Shown one piece after another: positions 20,783-28,765 of a stretch of DNA of 64,000 bases. The notes below the pieces were generated by a model. It searched no databases. It was given only the letters and a program-made list of their open reading frames with translations, and was not told the DNA's origin. The stretch comes from an uncultured Bacteroidales bacterium. Lineage in GTDB: Bacteria > Bacteroidota > Bacteroidia > Bacteroidales > Bacteroidaceae. Each line of letters opens with the position of its first letter. Position 1 is the stretch's first letter. The position numbers and the translations under genes are program-made. The stretch covers positions 1-64,000 of the forward strand of contig CADCAG010000018.1 in assembly GCA_902799355.1 (NCBI GenBank). The letters run 5' to 3'.

Positions 20783-22561
20783 ATGACAGAGAAGTTTATG
20801 GAGATGTTGACGGCTACTCGCCGTACCGTCTTTGTTTTGACAGCGCTGCTGCTCTCAGCAGTCACCCTACAGGCTGCTTCCGATTATAAGTCATCGCCAG
20901 AGTATTTAGCTTTGCGCGACTCGATGCACCATGCCTTTAACGATGGTGACTCGGCACGTTTCTTTACATCAGTACACAAGCTACAAAGGTACCTGATGAA
21001 ACAGAACGACATGCACGCCTACTACACCCAGCGCTGCAACGAGATTGTCTTCGAGTTGAACCGCCAGAACATCTTCGAGGCTTATATGCTGTCCGTCAGA
21101 CTGTCGCAAGAACTCACCGAGCGCAAGCTCGATAAAGAGATGTATATGGCCATCAATATGATGGGACACATCTACCACTTCAGTGGTAACAATGCCAGTG
21201 CCAAGCGTTGCTTCTGGGAGGTTATCCGTATGATGGAGAAGGAGGGTTATCAGGAGAGCATTCCTCCTATCTACATGAATCTGGTGAATATTGTGATCAA
21301 TGAAGATCCTAACGAGGCCCTACGCCTAATTGACCAGGCGGCATCGCTGGCTCATGAGAGCTCACCCGAACGTGAGTTCGATATTGAGGCACGTCGCACA
21401 TTGGCCTACTACCGCATGGGGGATATGGAACGCTTTGACAAGGGTTACCACGAATATAAAGAGGGCGAGGCCAAAGGACTATCGTCAGTACACGGCCGAT
21501 CGCTTGAGGTCTACCACCTGACGCGACAAGGAAAGATTGAAGAGGCTATCCGGTTGGCTGACGAGTCTCTCGACGACCGCTTATCCACTATGGCAGAAAT
21601 CTATGCCTCTGCTGGCCGTTGGAAGGAAGCCTTTGAGACGCAGAAAAAAGATATGGAAGAGACCGACTCCATCAACAGCCTGCTGCTTAGCAGTTCACTG
21701 CAAGGTATCCAGACGGAGTTACAGCGTTATGAACAAGAGAGCGAGGAAACGCATCGCCACCTCTATGGCGTTGTTGCTATCGCTACCCTACTCCTTTTGT
21801 TGGTGCTCGCCCTGGTATATATCGTCAAGACGCGCCAGCGCCATCTCCGTGAGATGCGCAAGGCCTACCAGCGTGCCGTAGAGTCTGACAAGATGAAGAC
21901 TGTCTTCATCCAGAATGTCAGCCACGAAGTTCGTACGCCCCTGAATGTCATTAGTGGTTTTGCACAGGTGATGGCAGACCCCGAAAGGGACATCACTCCC
22001 GAGGAGCACCGCTACATGTCTGATATGGTGGTGCATAACAGCAACCGCATCACCTTGATGCTGGATGAGATACTGATGATTTCCGCTCAGGAGTCAGCAG
22101 CTAAAGAGGAGAAAGTGGCTATCCGCTGCAATGAATTCCTACGCAACATCATGAAACAATTCCATATCAACAGCAGTAAGAAGAACCTGGTGAGCATCAA
22201 TTATGAGACGGAGCTGACGGACGACCAAGAGGTCAACACCAGCAAGCATGTGCTTCGCACCATCGCTTTCCAGCTGCTTGACAATGCCATCAAGAATACC
22301 GATAAAGGCACCATCACGCTGAAGGCATCCGTCGCCGACACACAATTCATGCTGGCCGTCGAGGATACAGGTATCGGCGTACCTACGGAGGAGGCTGACC
22401 ACATCTTCGAGCGCTTTGTCAAACTCGACCCCTTCAAAGAAGGACTGGGCATCGGCCTTTCTTTCTGCCGTACGATGGCCCAGCGCATCGGTGGCGACGT
22501 CTACCTCGACCAGTCGCACACTGGTTCCGGCGCTCGCTTTGTGCTGACCCTCCCTCTCTGA
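20783..22561 (+). CDS. Sensor histidine kinase with periplasmic TPR-like domain
   Basis: 592 residues. An N-terminal signal or anchor helix (about 14-31) is followed by a mostly helical region (about 35-320) that looks like TPR repeats, then a membrane helix (VVAIATLLLLLVLALVYIV). Next comes a HisKA domain with phospho-acceptor His381 in FIQNVSHEVRTPLN, and a HATPase domain with the N box LLDNAIKNTDKGT, the G1 box VEDTGIGVP and the G2 box GLGIGLSFC. It would autophosphorylate on His381 in response to an extracytoplasmic signal. No receiver domain or response regulator is adjacent. It diverges from the GH2 beta-galactosidase, so regulation of that gene is possible but unproven. Confidence 0.9.
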   Translation: MTEKFMEMLTATRRTVFVLTALLLSAVTLQAASDYKSSPEYLALRDSMHHAFNDGDSARFFTSVHKLQRYLMKQNDMHAYYTQRCNEIVFELNRQNIFEAYMLSVRLSQELTERKLDKEMYMAINMMGHIYHFSGNNASAKRCFWEVIRMMEKEGYQESIPPIYMNLVNIVINEDPNEALRLIDQAASLAHESSPEREFDIEARRTLAYYRMGDMERFDKGYHEYKEGEAKGLSSVHGRSLEVYHLTRQGKIEEAIRLADESLDDRLSTMAEIYASAGRWKEAFETQKKDMEETDSINSLLLSSSLQGIQTELQRYEQESEETHRHLYGVVAIATLLLLLVLALVYIVKTRQRHLREMRKAYQRAVESDKMKTVFIQNVSHEVRTPLNVISGFAQVMADPERDITPEEHRYMSDMVVHNSNRITLMLDEILMISAQESAAKEEKVAIRCNEFLRNIMKQFHINSSKKNLVSINYETELTDDQEVNTSKHVLRTIAFQLLDNAIKNTDKGTITLKASVADTQFMLAVEDTGIGVPTEEADHIFERFVKLDPFKEGLGIGLSFCRTMAQRIGGDVYLDQSHTGSGARFVLTLPL

Positions 22562-22954
22562 TTATACGAAAGCTGCCTGTATCTTGGCGGCAATCTCCTT
22601 GAACTCCTCTTCGCTGAGCTTCAGCTTCTCCTTGCGGAAGTCGGCATCGGCCTCACTCTGCATGGGGATGAGGTGGATATGTGCGTGAGCAACCTCCAAA
22701 CCGAGCACCACCTGTGCAACCTTCTTGCAGGGGAAGGCTTTCTTGATGGCAGTGGCTACACGCTTGGCAAACTGCTGGTAGCGAGCCAGCTCGTCATCCT
22801 CCATATCGAAGAAGTAGTCTACCTCACGACGTGGAATAACCAGGGTGTGTCCCTTAACCAATGGGTTGATATCGAGAAAAGCATAGAACTCATCGTTCTC
22901 TGCACATTTGTAGCTGGGAATCTCACCAGCAGCAATCTTACTGAAAATATCCAT
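22562..22954 (-). CDS. HIT family nucleotide-binding protein
   Basis: 130 residues. The histidine triad AHAHIHLIP gives His90, His92 and His94; the N-terminal IFSKIAAGEIPSYK and the central GHTLVIPRREV complete the HIT fold. HIT proteins hydrolyse or transfer nucleotides from substrates such as AMP-NH2 or dinucleoside polyphosphates in the cytoplasm. It lies downstream of greA on the same strand, separated by 45 bases that carry a short tandem repeat. It abuts the convergent kinase gene with no gap. Confidence 0.92.
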   Translation of the reverse strand: MDIFSKIAAGEIPSYKCAENDEFYAFLDINPLVKGHTLVIPRREVDYFFDMEDDELARYQQFAKRVATAIKKAFPCKKVAQVVLGLEVAHAHIHLIPMQSEADADFRKEKLKLSEEEFKEIAAKIQAAFV

Positions 22955-22999
22955 CTTCTTTAACTCCTTTAACTCCCTTAACTTCTTTAGCTCCCTATC
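22955..22999. repeat. Short tandem repeat between greA and the HIT gene
   Basis: Four imperfect copies of a 9-11 base unit close to CTTTAACTCC fill the whole operon gap. On the coding (minus) strand these read AGTTAA with purine-rich ends, the last copy serving as the spacer before the HIT ATG. A similar but distinct array lies at 27097-27137. Confidence 0.7.
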
Positions 23000-23467
23000 T
23001 TACGCAATCGAGATATTCTCAATGCGCAGCTTGATGGTGCCACGGGGAATGGTAATCTCTACCTCGTCGCCTACCTTCTTACCCAGCAGACCCTGGGCAA
23101 TAGGAGTCTTGATAGAAATCTTGCCAGCACGCAGGTCGGCCTCGTTCTCACTGACGATGGTGTACGACATCCTGGTATTTGTGGTCAGATTGGTCATCTC
23201 CACCTTGGTCAGGATCTGTACAGAGTCAGTGCTCAGACGTGAGGTGTCAACCACTTTGGCTTCAGAAATAGTAGCCTTCAGCTTGTTGATTTTATCCTCC
23301 AAATGGGCCTGTGCCTCCTTGGCGGCGTCGTACTCACTATTCTCACTCAGGTCGCCCTTTTCACGAGCCTCGGCAATGGCTGCTGAAGCCTTCGGACGTT
23401 CTACCGCTTCCAGGCGGTGCAGTTCGGCTATGAGGTTGTCATAACCTTCTTGTGACATGTATGCCAT
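23000..23467 (-). CDS. greA: Transcription elongation factor GreA
   Basis: 155 residues, normal length. An N-terminal coiled coil carries GDLSENSEYDAAKE, with the tip acidic residues Asp39 and Glu42 that enter the RNA polymerase secondary channel; a C-terminal FKBP-like domain ends in VGDEVEITIPRG and LRIENI. GreA rescues backtracked polymerase by stimulating transcript cleavage. It is the first gene of a two-gene operon with HIT. Its leader contains a promoter (23584-23592) and a terminator-like hairpin (23526-23555). Confidence 0.96.
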   Translation of the reverse strand: MAYMSQEGYDNLIAELHRLEAVERPKASAAIAEAREKGDLSENSEYDAAKEAQAHLEDKINKLKATISEAKVVDTSRLSTDSVQILTKVEMTNLTTNTRMSYTIVSENEADLRAGKISIKTPIAQGLLGKKVGDEVEITIPRGTIKLRIENISIA

Positions 23468-23525
23468 AATTTACAATTTAATTATTTACTATTTACAATT
23501 TTAGTTTGATGATACATAAAAGAAA

Positions 23526-23555
23526 GAATCCCGACTCTTCGTTATGTCGGAATCC
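23526..23555 (-). terminator. Terminator-like hairpin in the greA leader
   Basis: The arms at 23526-23535 and 23546-23555 pair over ten positions (two are G-U). On the minus strand the hairpin is followed by TTTCTTTT. It lies between the promoter at 23584-23592 and the greA ATG at 23467, so it could act as an attenuator or end a short RNA of about 50-60 bases. Confidence 0.5.
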
Positions 23556-23583
23556 CTGAATTCAGCTATGTATGTTATCGGTT

Positions 23584-23592
23584 GCAAAGATA
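23584..23592 (-). promoter_or_regulatory. Promoter -7 element for greA
   Basis: TATCTTTGC on the minus strand, 117 bases before the greA ATG. Confidence 0.6.
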
Positions 23593-23642
23593 GTGAATAA
23601 TTCTTAAACAACCAAATTTTTGAATAAATATTTTTCAATTCG

Positions 23643-23676
23643 CTTGATTTATGTCAAGAAAGTGTAGCTGTTACAC
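23643..23676. promoter_or_regulatory. Crp/Fnr-like palindromes upstream of dcuB
   Basis: Two inverted repeats lie side by side. TTGATTTATGTCAA at 23644-23657 differs by one base from the Fnr consensus TTGATNNNNATCAA, and GTGTAGCTGTTACAC at 23662-23676 has five-base arms. They lie 43-75 bases upstream of the first plus-strand -7 element. Operator function is inferred from the match and from the anaerobic role of DcuB. Confidence 0.4.
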
Positions 23677-23695
23677 CATTTTTCCACCTCATATT

Positions 23696-23727
23696 CTTGT
23701 ATATTATAAAAGATGTAGTATCTTTGC
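23696..23727 (+). promoter_or_regulatory. First plus-strand promoter in the greA-dcuB gap
   Basis: CTTG at 23696-23699, then 19 bases, then TATCTTTGC at 23719-23727. It would start a transcript that runs into the strong hairpin at 23771-23797. Confidence 0.55.
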
Positions 23728-23732
23728 ATCGT

Positions 23733-23797
23733 GTTTTTCATAGTATTAGATTTAAGGTTAACAAAGGTTAGGGACTCAGCGGAGTCCCATTTTTTTT
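23733..23797 (+). ncRNA. Candidate small RNA or terminated leader upstream of dcuB
   Basis: A predicted transcript of about 60-65 bases runs from the promoter at 23696-23727 to an intrinsic terminator at 23771-23797. It contains no convincing open reading frame. dcuB has its own promoter further down, so this unit is probably separate. The start point is estimated from the -7 element. It matches no RNA family that I recognise. Confidence 0.45.
23771..23797 (+). terminator. Intrinsic terminator of the small RNA candidate
   Basis: GGGACTC, loop AGCG, GAGTCCC, then A and eight T: a perfect seven-pair stem and a long T run. Confidence 0.8.
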
Positions 23798-23804
23798 GTA
23801 ATTA

Positions 23805-23837
23805 TTTGGATGTTTCACCTTTTTTGCATACCTTTGC
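23805..23837 (+). promoter_or_regulatory. Promoter (-33/-7) for dcuB
   Basis: TTTG at 23805-23808, then 20 bases, then TACCTTTGC at 23829-23837. The dcuB ATG at 23890 follows after a leader of about 45 bases. Confidence 0.7.
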
Positions 23838-23889
23838 ACAATAACTAAAAAAGAAATTATCTCAAGCGAGACCTAAAATTTAGAGGGCT

Positions 23890-25215
23890 ATGGCTACATT
23901 TCTATTCATTCTTCAGCTACTTGTTGTACTGTCCATGATATTTGTCGGTGCCAGGGTTGGCGGTATCGGACTGGGTATATATGGCATGGTGGGCGTGTTT
24001 GTATTGACGTTCGTCTTCAGACTAGAGCCGGGTGCAATTCCCATTGACGTGATGCTTATCATTGTGAGCGTAATTACTGCCTCGGCAGCCCTACAAGCAG
24101 CAGGCGGACTGGACTACATGGTGAATGTAGCCGCTCGATTTCTGCGCCGTCACCCCAGCCACATCACATACCTTGCTCCGCTCACCACGTGGCTGTTCTG
24201 CGTTCTGGCGGGTACGGCACACACCTGTTATGCGCTGTTGCCCATCATCTCCGAGATAGCCCAAAAGAACAAAGTGCGTCCGGAGCGTCCGTTAAGCGTA
24301 GCCACCGTTACTGCATCGTTAGGCATCACCTGTTCGCCAGTGTCGGCAGCTACGGCAGCCATTCTCTCGCAGTCGATACTGGGCGAGCATGGCATTGGCA
24401 TCGATGACATTCTCATCGTAACCATCCCTTCCTCGCTCATTGCCATCTTGGTAGCATCGTTTGTACAGAACCATGTCGGTAAGCCACTGACAAAAGACCC
24501 GGAGTATCAGCGACGACTGCGCGAAGGACTAATCAATGACGAGGAGGAAAGTAGTACCGAAGAACTGCTCGTCAATCCGCGAGCCAAATGGGCCGTCATG
24601 ACCTTCCTGCTGGGTGTATTGTTGGTGGTACTGTTTGGCAGCTTTCCAGAACTGCGCCCCTCATTTCACGGTGAGGTGTTAGGCATGAATGCCACTATCG
24701 AGATGGTCATGATGTCTATTGCTGCTTTGATTCTGATAGTTGGCAAGGCCGACGTCAAGAAGGCTGCACAAGGCAACGTCTTCGCCTCGGGCATGAACGC
24801 CATGGTAGCTATCTTTGGAGTAGCATGGATGGGTAGCACCTTCTTCGAGAACAACAAAGACACCATACTCGGCGGCATCGAGGGGGTGTTTTCCAACTAT
24901 CCCCTACTCTTCGCTATTCCTCTCTTTGTGTTCAGCATCATGCTCTTCTCGCAGGCAGCCACTGCCAAGACGCTCTATCCCATCGGACTGGCACTGGGCG
25001 TTCCGCCACTGGTATTGCTGACACTCTTCCCTGCCGTCAATGGCTACTTCTTCCTGCCCAACTATCCCACTGAGGTGGCTGCCATCGGTTTCGACCGCAC
25101 CGGTACGACACGCATTGGCCGCTACGTGCTGAACCACTCGTTCCAGCTTTCCGGTTTCATCACAACCTTCGTATCGATTGCCGTGGGCTACCTTATCGTC
25201 GTATTATTCTATTAA
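23890..25215 (+). CDS. dcuB: Anaerobic C4-dicarboxylate transporter DcuA/DcuB type
   Basis: 441 residues with about ten to twelve membrane segments. Motifs of the family are visible: GGIGLGIYGMVGVFVL, the AGTAHTCYALLPII loop and SLGITCSPVSAATAAIL. Dcu proteins exchange fumarate, malate or aspartate for succinate during anaerobic growth, which suits a succinate-producing gut bacterium. It has its own promoter and possible Crp/Fnr-like sites upstream. Its last 23 bases overlap the end of the convergent PAP2 gene. DcuA versus DcuB cannot be separated by eye. Confidence 0.93.
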   Translation: MATFLFILQLLVVLSMIFVGARVGGIGLGIYGMVGVFVLTFVFRLEPGAIPIDVMLIIVSVITASAALQAAGGLDYMVNVAARFLRRHPSHITYLAPLTTWLFCVLAGTAHTCYALLPIISEIAQKNKVRPERPLSVATVTASLGITCSPVSAATAAILSQSILGEHGIGIDDILIVTIPSSLIAILVASFVQNHVGKPLTKDPEYQRRLREGLINDEEESSTEELLVNPRAKWAVMTFLLGVLLVVLFGSFPELRPSFHGEVLGMNATIEMVMMSIAALILIVGKADVKKAAQGNVFASGMNAMVAIFGVAWMGSTFFENNKDTILGGIEGVFSNYPLLFAIPLFVFSIMLFSQAATAKTLYPIGLALGVPPLVLLTLFPAVNGYFFLPNYPTEVAAIGFDRTGTTRIGRYVLNHSFQLSGFITTFVSIAVGYLIVVLFY

Positions 25216-26131
25216 CTAATACGAAGTACAGGCAGCAGCCTGTGGCGAGACCGGCAATGGCATCGATAGTGTAGTGCGCATAGATGTACACGGTAGAGAA
25301 GCACATGGCCACATAAAAAGGCAGAATGGTGAAGATAAGGCCCTTGCTGCGGGTGCGCAGGGCGAGCAGCATGACGACCGTAGTGACACCCACATGACTG
25401 CTGGGAAAGGCAGCGGTAGGACGCTCGCCTGCATCGTGGGTAATGTCGAGCAGATGATAGAAGAAGCCCTCGGTCCATCCTGGAGCCGCCATACGTTCTG
25501 AGTGGGTCAGAAACCAGTCGCCCATATTGGGGAAGATGCCTGCGGCAATCTTCTCGGTGCCTACTGCCAGGTAGTAGAACTGCGGTCCAGTGACGGGCAG
25601 CAGTACGAAGACGACATAGTAGGCAAAGAACGAGCCGAGCATCACAAAGGCAGCCATCTGGAACTCCTGGTAGCGGCAGAAGAAATAATAAAGATAGGTA
25701 ATCAGCATCAGCGGGAAGTAGCTGACATAGCCCAGACACATCAGTTCCGAGAACCAGCCGTAGGGCACCTTCTGCGAGAACAGCAGCGACGGCTGACAAC
25801 CGAAGAGCGTCTGTTCCCACTGTGCGAAGACGTGGTCGAGGTTGGGCAGTACACGGTTCAACTCGTAGGTATCGGGGTACCACCAGCTCAAGAATACCAT
25901 CTGTACCAGCACACGCAGGAACAGGGTCCAGCGCGACGGATAGCGACGGTAGACAAACATAGCCGCTAGCGTAGCGACAATATAGCCACCACGCAGCACG
26001 AGCATGTCAGTGATATTGGGTAGTCGCGACCACACACAGGCCATGAAGACCAATGTAAACAGCAGGTAAGCCATTCCTACCCATTCTGCGGCCATCAGCC
26101 CTCTTACAACCAGTTCTCTCTTTTGTACCAT
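25193..26131 (-). CDS. PAP2 superfamily membrane phosphatase/phosphotransferase
   Basis: 312 residues with about seven membrane helices. The C-terminal half carries ERPTAAFPSSHVG and YIYAHYTIDAIAG, the second and third PAP2 motifs with the catalytic His of SSH and the HxxxD pair. The larger size and arrangement resemble the PAP2_3 group, which includes inositol-phosphorylceramide synthases. It might transfer or remove a lipid phosphate head group. It starts 28 bases inside the end of the epimerase gene, implying coupled translation. Substrate unknown; a simple lipid phosphatase is the alternative. Confidence 0.82.
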   Translation of the reverse strand: MVQKRELVVRGLMAAEWVGMAYLLFTLVFMACVWSRLPNITDMLVLRGGYIVATLAAMFVYRRYPSRWTLFLRVLVQMVFLSWWYPDTYELNRVLPNLDHVFAQWEQTLFGCQPSLLFSQKVPYGWFSELMCLGYVSYFPLMLITYLYYFFCRYQEFQMAAFVMLGSFFAYYVVFVLLPVTGPQFYYLAVGTEKIAAGIFPNMGDWFLTHSERMAAPGWTEGFFYHLLDITHDAGERPTAAFPSSHVGVTTVVMLLALRTRSKGLIFTILPFYVAMCFSTVYIYAHYTIDAIAGLATGCCLYFVLVNRIIRR

Positions 26132-27096
26132 GCAATGCTACGTTTAACACCTTCCTCAAGTTTCACTTGTGGCTCATAGCCCAGCTCACGGCGTGCGGGC
26201 TCGATATCACAGCGCCAGTTGCGCTGGCGCATGATGTTGTATTTGTCGTTGTTCAGCGCCGTCACCTTACCCGTCATCTTACCGATATACTCGCCGCAGA
26301 AGGTGACGATGCGCAATACCCACAGCGGTGCCGTGATGCGTATCCACCAGGGGTTACCCAACTCCTTGCGTATCAGGTTGCTGAAGGTCGACGACTGGTA
26401 CACCTCACCATCGCTAAGGAAGTATCGGCGACCCGTGACACCCTTCTCGCAGGCCAGGAAGACAGCCTGTACCACGTCGGTGACGTAGACGAAGGTGATG
26501 TCCTGCTGCTTGAAACCTACGGCAAAGTCGGTATGTGCCTTGATGCTCTTGGCCATCATGAAGTAGTCGCGCTCACGGGGACCATAGACACCCGTAGGAC
26601 GCAGAATGACGTAAGGCAGGCCCTCTACGGTGTCCAGCCACTTTTCCGTCTCCAGCTTGCTACGTCCATAGGCGGTATTGGGCTGTGGTGTGTCGCTCTC
26701 GCGGATTTCCTCATAAGGCTGCTCCTCACGGATAGCGCCCATGATGCTGAGGCTGCTGATGTAGACAAAGCGCTCCACACGCATCTGCAGGGCCTTCAGC
26801 ACATGCACCAAGTGCTGTGTGCCCTGGGTGTTGATGCGGTAGAAGTCCTGCGGATCCAGACATTTGGTGACACCTGCGGCATGCACGATGTAGTCGAACT
26901 GCAGTCCAGTCAATTGCTCCGTCATCTGTGTCTCCGACGAGAAGTCCAGCTCAATGAAATGGATGCGCTCGTCCTGCAAGAACGCCTTCGAACTGCTCTT
27001 GCGTACTGCTGCCCACGTCTCGTAACCACGTCGCAGCGCTTCTTCAACGATAAAGGAGCCAATGAACCCACTGGCTCCTGTAATTAGTATCTTCAA
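26104..27096 (-). CDS. NAD(P)-dependent epimerase/dehydratase (extended SDR)
   Basis: 330 residues beginning with TTG at 27096, just before KILITGASGFIG, the Rossmann glycine motif. The catalytic YGRSK (Tyr-xxx-Lys) and preceding YISSLSIMG, then LRPTGVYGPRERDYF, are typical of the extended SDR family. The C-terminal half is like 3-beta-hydroxysteroid dehydrogenase or dihydroflavonol reductase groups. No closer assignment is justified. It lies between flotillin and PAP2 on the minus strand. The TTG start is supported because no ATG lies upstream before the purine-rich repeat. Confidence 0.85.
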   Translation of the reverse strand: MKILITGASGFIGSFIVEEALRRGYETWAAVRKSSSKAFLQDERIHFIELDFSSETQMTEQLTGLQFDYIVHAAGVTKCLDPQDFYRINTQGTQHLVHVLKALQMRVERFVYISSLSIMGAIREEQPYEEIRESDTPQPNTAYGRSKLETEKWLDTVEGLPYVILRPTGVYGPRERDYFMMAKSIKAHTDFAVGFKQQDITFVYVTDVVQAVFLACEKGVTGRRYFLSDGEVYQSSTFSNLIRKELGNPWWIRITAPLWVLRIVTFCGEYIGKMTGKVTALNNDKYNIMRQRNWRCDIEPARRELGYEPQVKLEEGVKRSIAWYKRENWL

Positions 27097-27137
27097 ATTA
27101 AACTTTAACCTTTAAACTTTAACCTTTAACCTTTATC
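27097..27137. repeat. Short tandem repeat between flotillin and epimerase genes
   Basis: Five imperfect copies of a 7-8 base unit (CTTTAACC, with CTTTAAA variants) cover the gap and reach into the last codons of the flotillin gene. On the minus strand they read AAAGGTTAAAGG and may supply ribosome binding for the TTG start. Confidence 0.7.
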
Positions 27138-28622
27138 TTTTATGACATTGTCTACAACACCCCGTGCCTCGTCGTTGAGGTTGATGTTGCGATTGACCTT
27201 GGCATCGATGGTTCCGGCACGCATGATGTCAGCCATGTCGACACCTGTGGCTGACTTCAGCACATCGAAGGCCTGCTTGATGGCTACGGGTACACCGCCA
27301 CTCATCGAGGCTACGCCAGCGCCAGTGTCCTGACCACCACTGTAGACGTGGACATCCTTGATAGAAGAGATGGGCTTGGCGACATTCTCGACAATCTGAG
27401 GCAGCACCTCAATCATCATCTGAGCCACAGCGGCATTGTTATACTTCTTATAAGCCTCGGCCTTCTTGTCCATAGCCAGAGCCTCGGCCTCACCCTTCTT
27501 CTGGATGGCGTAAGCCTCAGCTTCACCCTTGGCCTTAATACCGATAGCTTCCTGTTCCAGACGGTAGCGCACGGCGTCAGACTCAGCGTTCTGTGCCAGT
27601 GCACGCTGCTCAGCCTCATACTTCTGAGCCTCAGCAACACGCTTGCGCTGCTCCAGGTCGGCGGCAGCATTCTTCTCTATCTGGTACTTGTCTGCATCAG
27701 CCTTCTTCTCCACCTCAGCAGCCAGCTGGTTCTGACGAATCTCAATCTGTTCCTTCGACAGGATCTGCTCGCGCTTCGTCTTCTCAATCTCAGCCTCTAC
27801 GGTCTTGATATTGATGGTCTTCTGCTGTTCCTGCTGCTGGATGGCATAGGCAGCGTCGGCGTCAGCCTGTGCTGTATCAGCCTGCTGCTTCAGGGCGGCA
27901 CGCTTCAGTGCCAGTTCGTTATTCTTGATAGCGATAGCGGTGTCGGCATCCACACGGGCGTCGTTGGCCTCCTTATCAGCCTTTGACACCTCAATCTTCA
28001 CGTCACGCTCAGCGATGGCGCGGTTGATGCTGGCATCCTTCTTAATCTTAGCGGTATTGTCGGCACCCAGATCCTTGATAAGACCTTCCTTATCGGTTAC
28101 GTTCTGGATATTGCAAGAGATAATCTCGATACCCAACTTCGCCATATCGGGCTGAGCCTTAGTCATCACCTGATCAGAGAAACCATCACGATCGGTATTT
28201 AGCGAGCGGAGGTCCAGCGTACCAATGATTTCACGCATGTTACCCTGCAGAGAGTCCTGCAGCTGCTCGGCAATCTCGTTAGGCATCATGTTCAGGAAGT
28301 TCTTGGCAGCCAGACGAGTACCCTCGTTGGTAGGCATGACACGAATCTTGGCGACAGCGTCCACGTCGACATTGATGAAGTCGGTGGTGGGCACGCTCTC
28401 CTCCGTCTTGATATCTACGGTAATCTGTCCCAGATAGACACGGTCTAGACGCTCAAAGAACGGGATGCGGAAACCACCCGAACCAATCAGTACACGGGGC
28501 TCCTTAGACAGACCGGAGATGATGAAAGCTGCCGAGGGCGGTGCCTTCACATAAGAGACGAACAACAGGATGGCCAAAAAGAGAATGGCCACTCCAACAA
28601 GAATTAACATGGTAGGTTCCAT
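27126..28622 (-). CDS. Flotillin-like SPFH/band 7 protein
   Basis: 498 residues. One N-terminal membrane helix (about 5-24) is followed by an SPFH domain (about 30-200) and a long Ala/Glu/Lys-rich coiled coil (about 200-420), then a short C-terminal region with a PQIVENVAKPI segment. This is the layout of bacterial flotillins (FloT/YqiK), which assemble in membrane microdomains. It heads a minus-strand operon with the epimerase and the PAP2 protein, so a role in membrane lipid organisation is plausible. Flotillins usually pair with an NfeD protein; none is adjacent. Confidence 0.92.
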   Translation of the reverse strand: MEPTMLILVGVAILFLAILLFVSYVKAPPSAAFIISGLSKEPRVLIGSGGFRIPFFERLDRVYLGQITVDIKTEESVPTTDFINVDVDAVAKIRVMPTNEGTRLAAKNFLNMMPNEIAEQLQDSLQGNMREIIGTLDLRSLNTDRDGFSDQVMTKAQPDMAKLGIEIISCNIQNVTDKEGLIKDLGADNTAKIKKDASINRAIAERDVKIEVSKADKEANDARVDADTAIAIKNNELALKRAALKQQADTAQADADAAYAIQQQEQQKTINIKTVEAEIEKTKREQILSKEQIEIRQNQLAAEVEKKADADKYQIEKNAAADLEQRKRVAEAQKYEAEQRALAQNAESDAVRYRLEQEAIGIKAKGEAEAYAIQKKGEAEALAMDKKAEAYKKYNNAAVAQMMIEVLPQIVENVAKPISSIKDVHVYSGGQDTGAGVASMSGGVPVAIKQAFDVLKSATGVDMADIMRAGTIDAKVNRNINLNDEARGVVDNVIKDKG

Positions 28623-28656
28623 AAGCTATTAATTGATTAAAAGTGATACTTTGCCT

Positions 28657-28665
28657 GCAAAGGTA
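28657..28665 (-). promoter_or_regulatory. Promoter -7 element for the flotillin operon
   Basis: TACCTTTGC on the minus strand, 34 bases before the ATG at 28622. Confidence 0.6.
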
Positions 28666-28765
28666 GTGCAAACCGAACGAAAAACCAAATTTTTTTTGGC
28701 TTTTCCGATTGCAAGGCCACACTTCTACCTTTAGGTGGAAGAACGTTAGCCAAAAAGACCTTTAC

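Larger units (their letters stand above)
23468..23889. other. Regulatory gap between greA and dcuB
   Basis: This 422-base gap has no coding region that I would support. It holds, in order, AT-rich repeats with TTTACAATTT (23468-23510), the greA leader hairpin and promoter, the Crp/Fnr-like palindromes, a promoter-terminator pair forming a small RNA candidate, and the dcuB promoter. Confidence 0.7.

Noticed and set aside
26167-27087. 306-codon frame on the plus strand
   Set aside because: Antisense to the epimerase gene with its Rossmann and YxxxK motifs.
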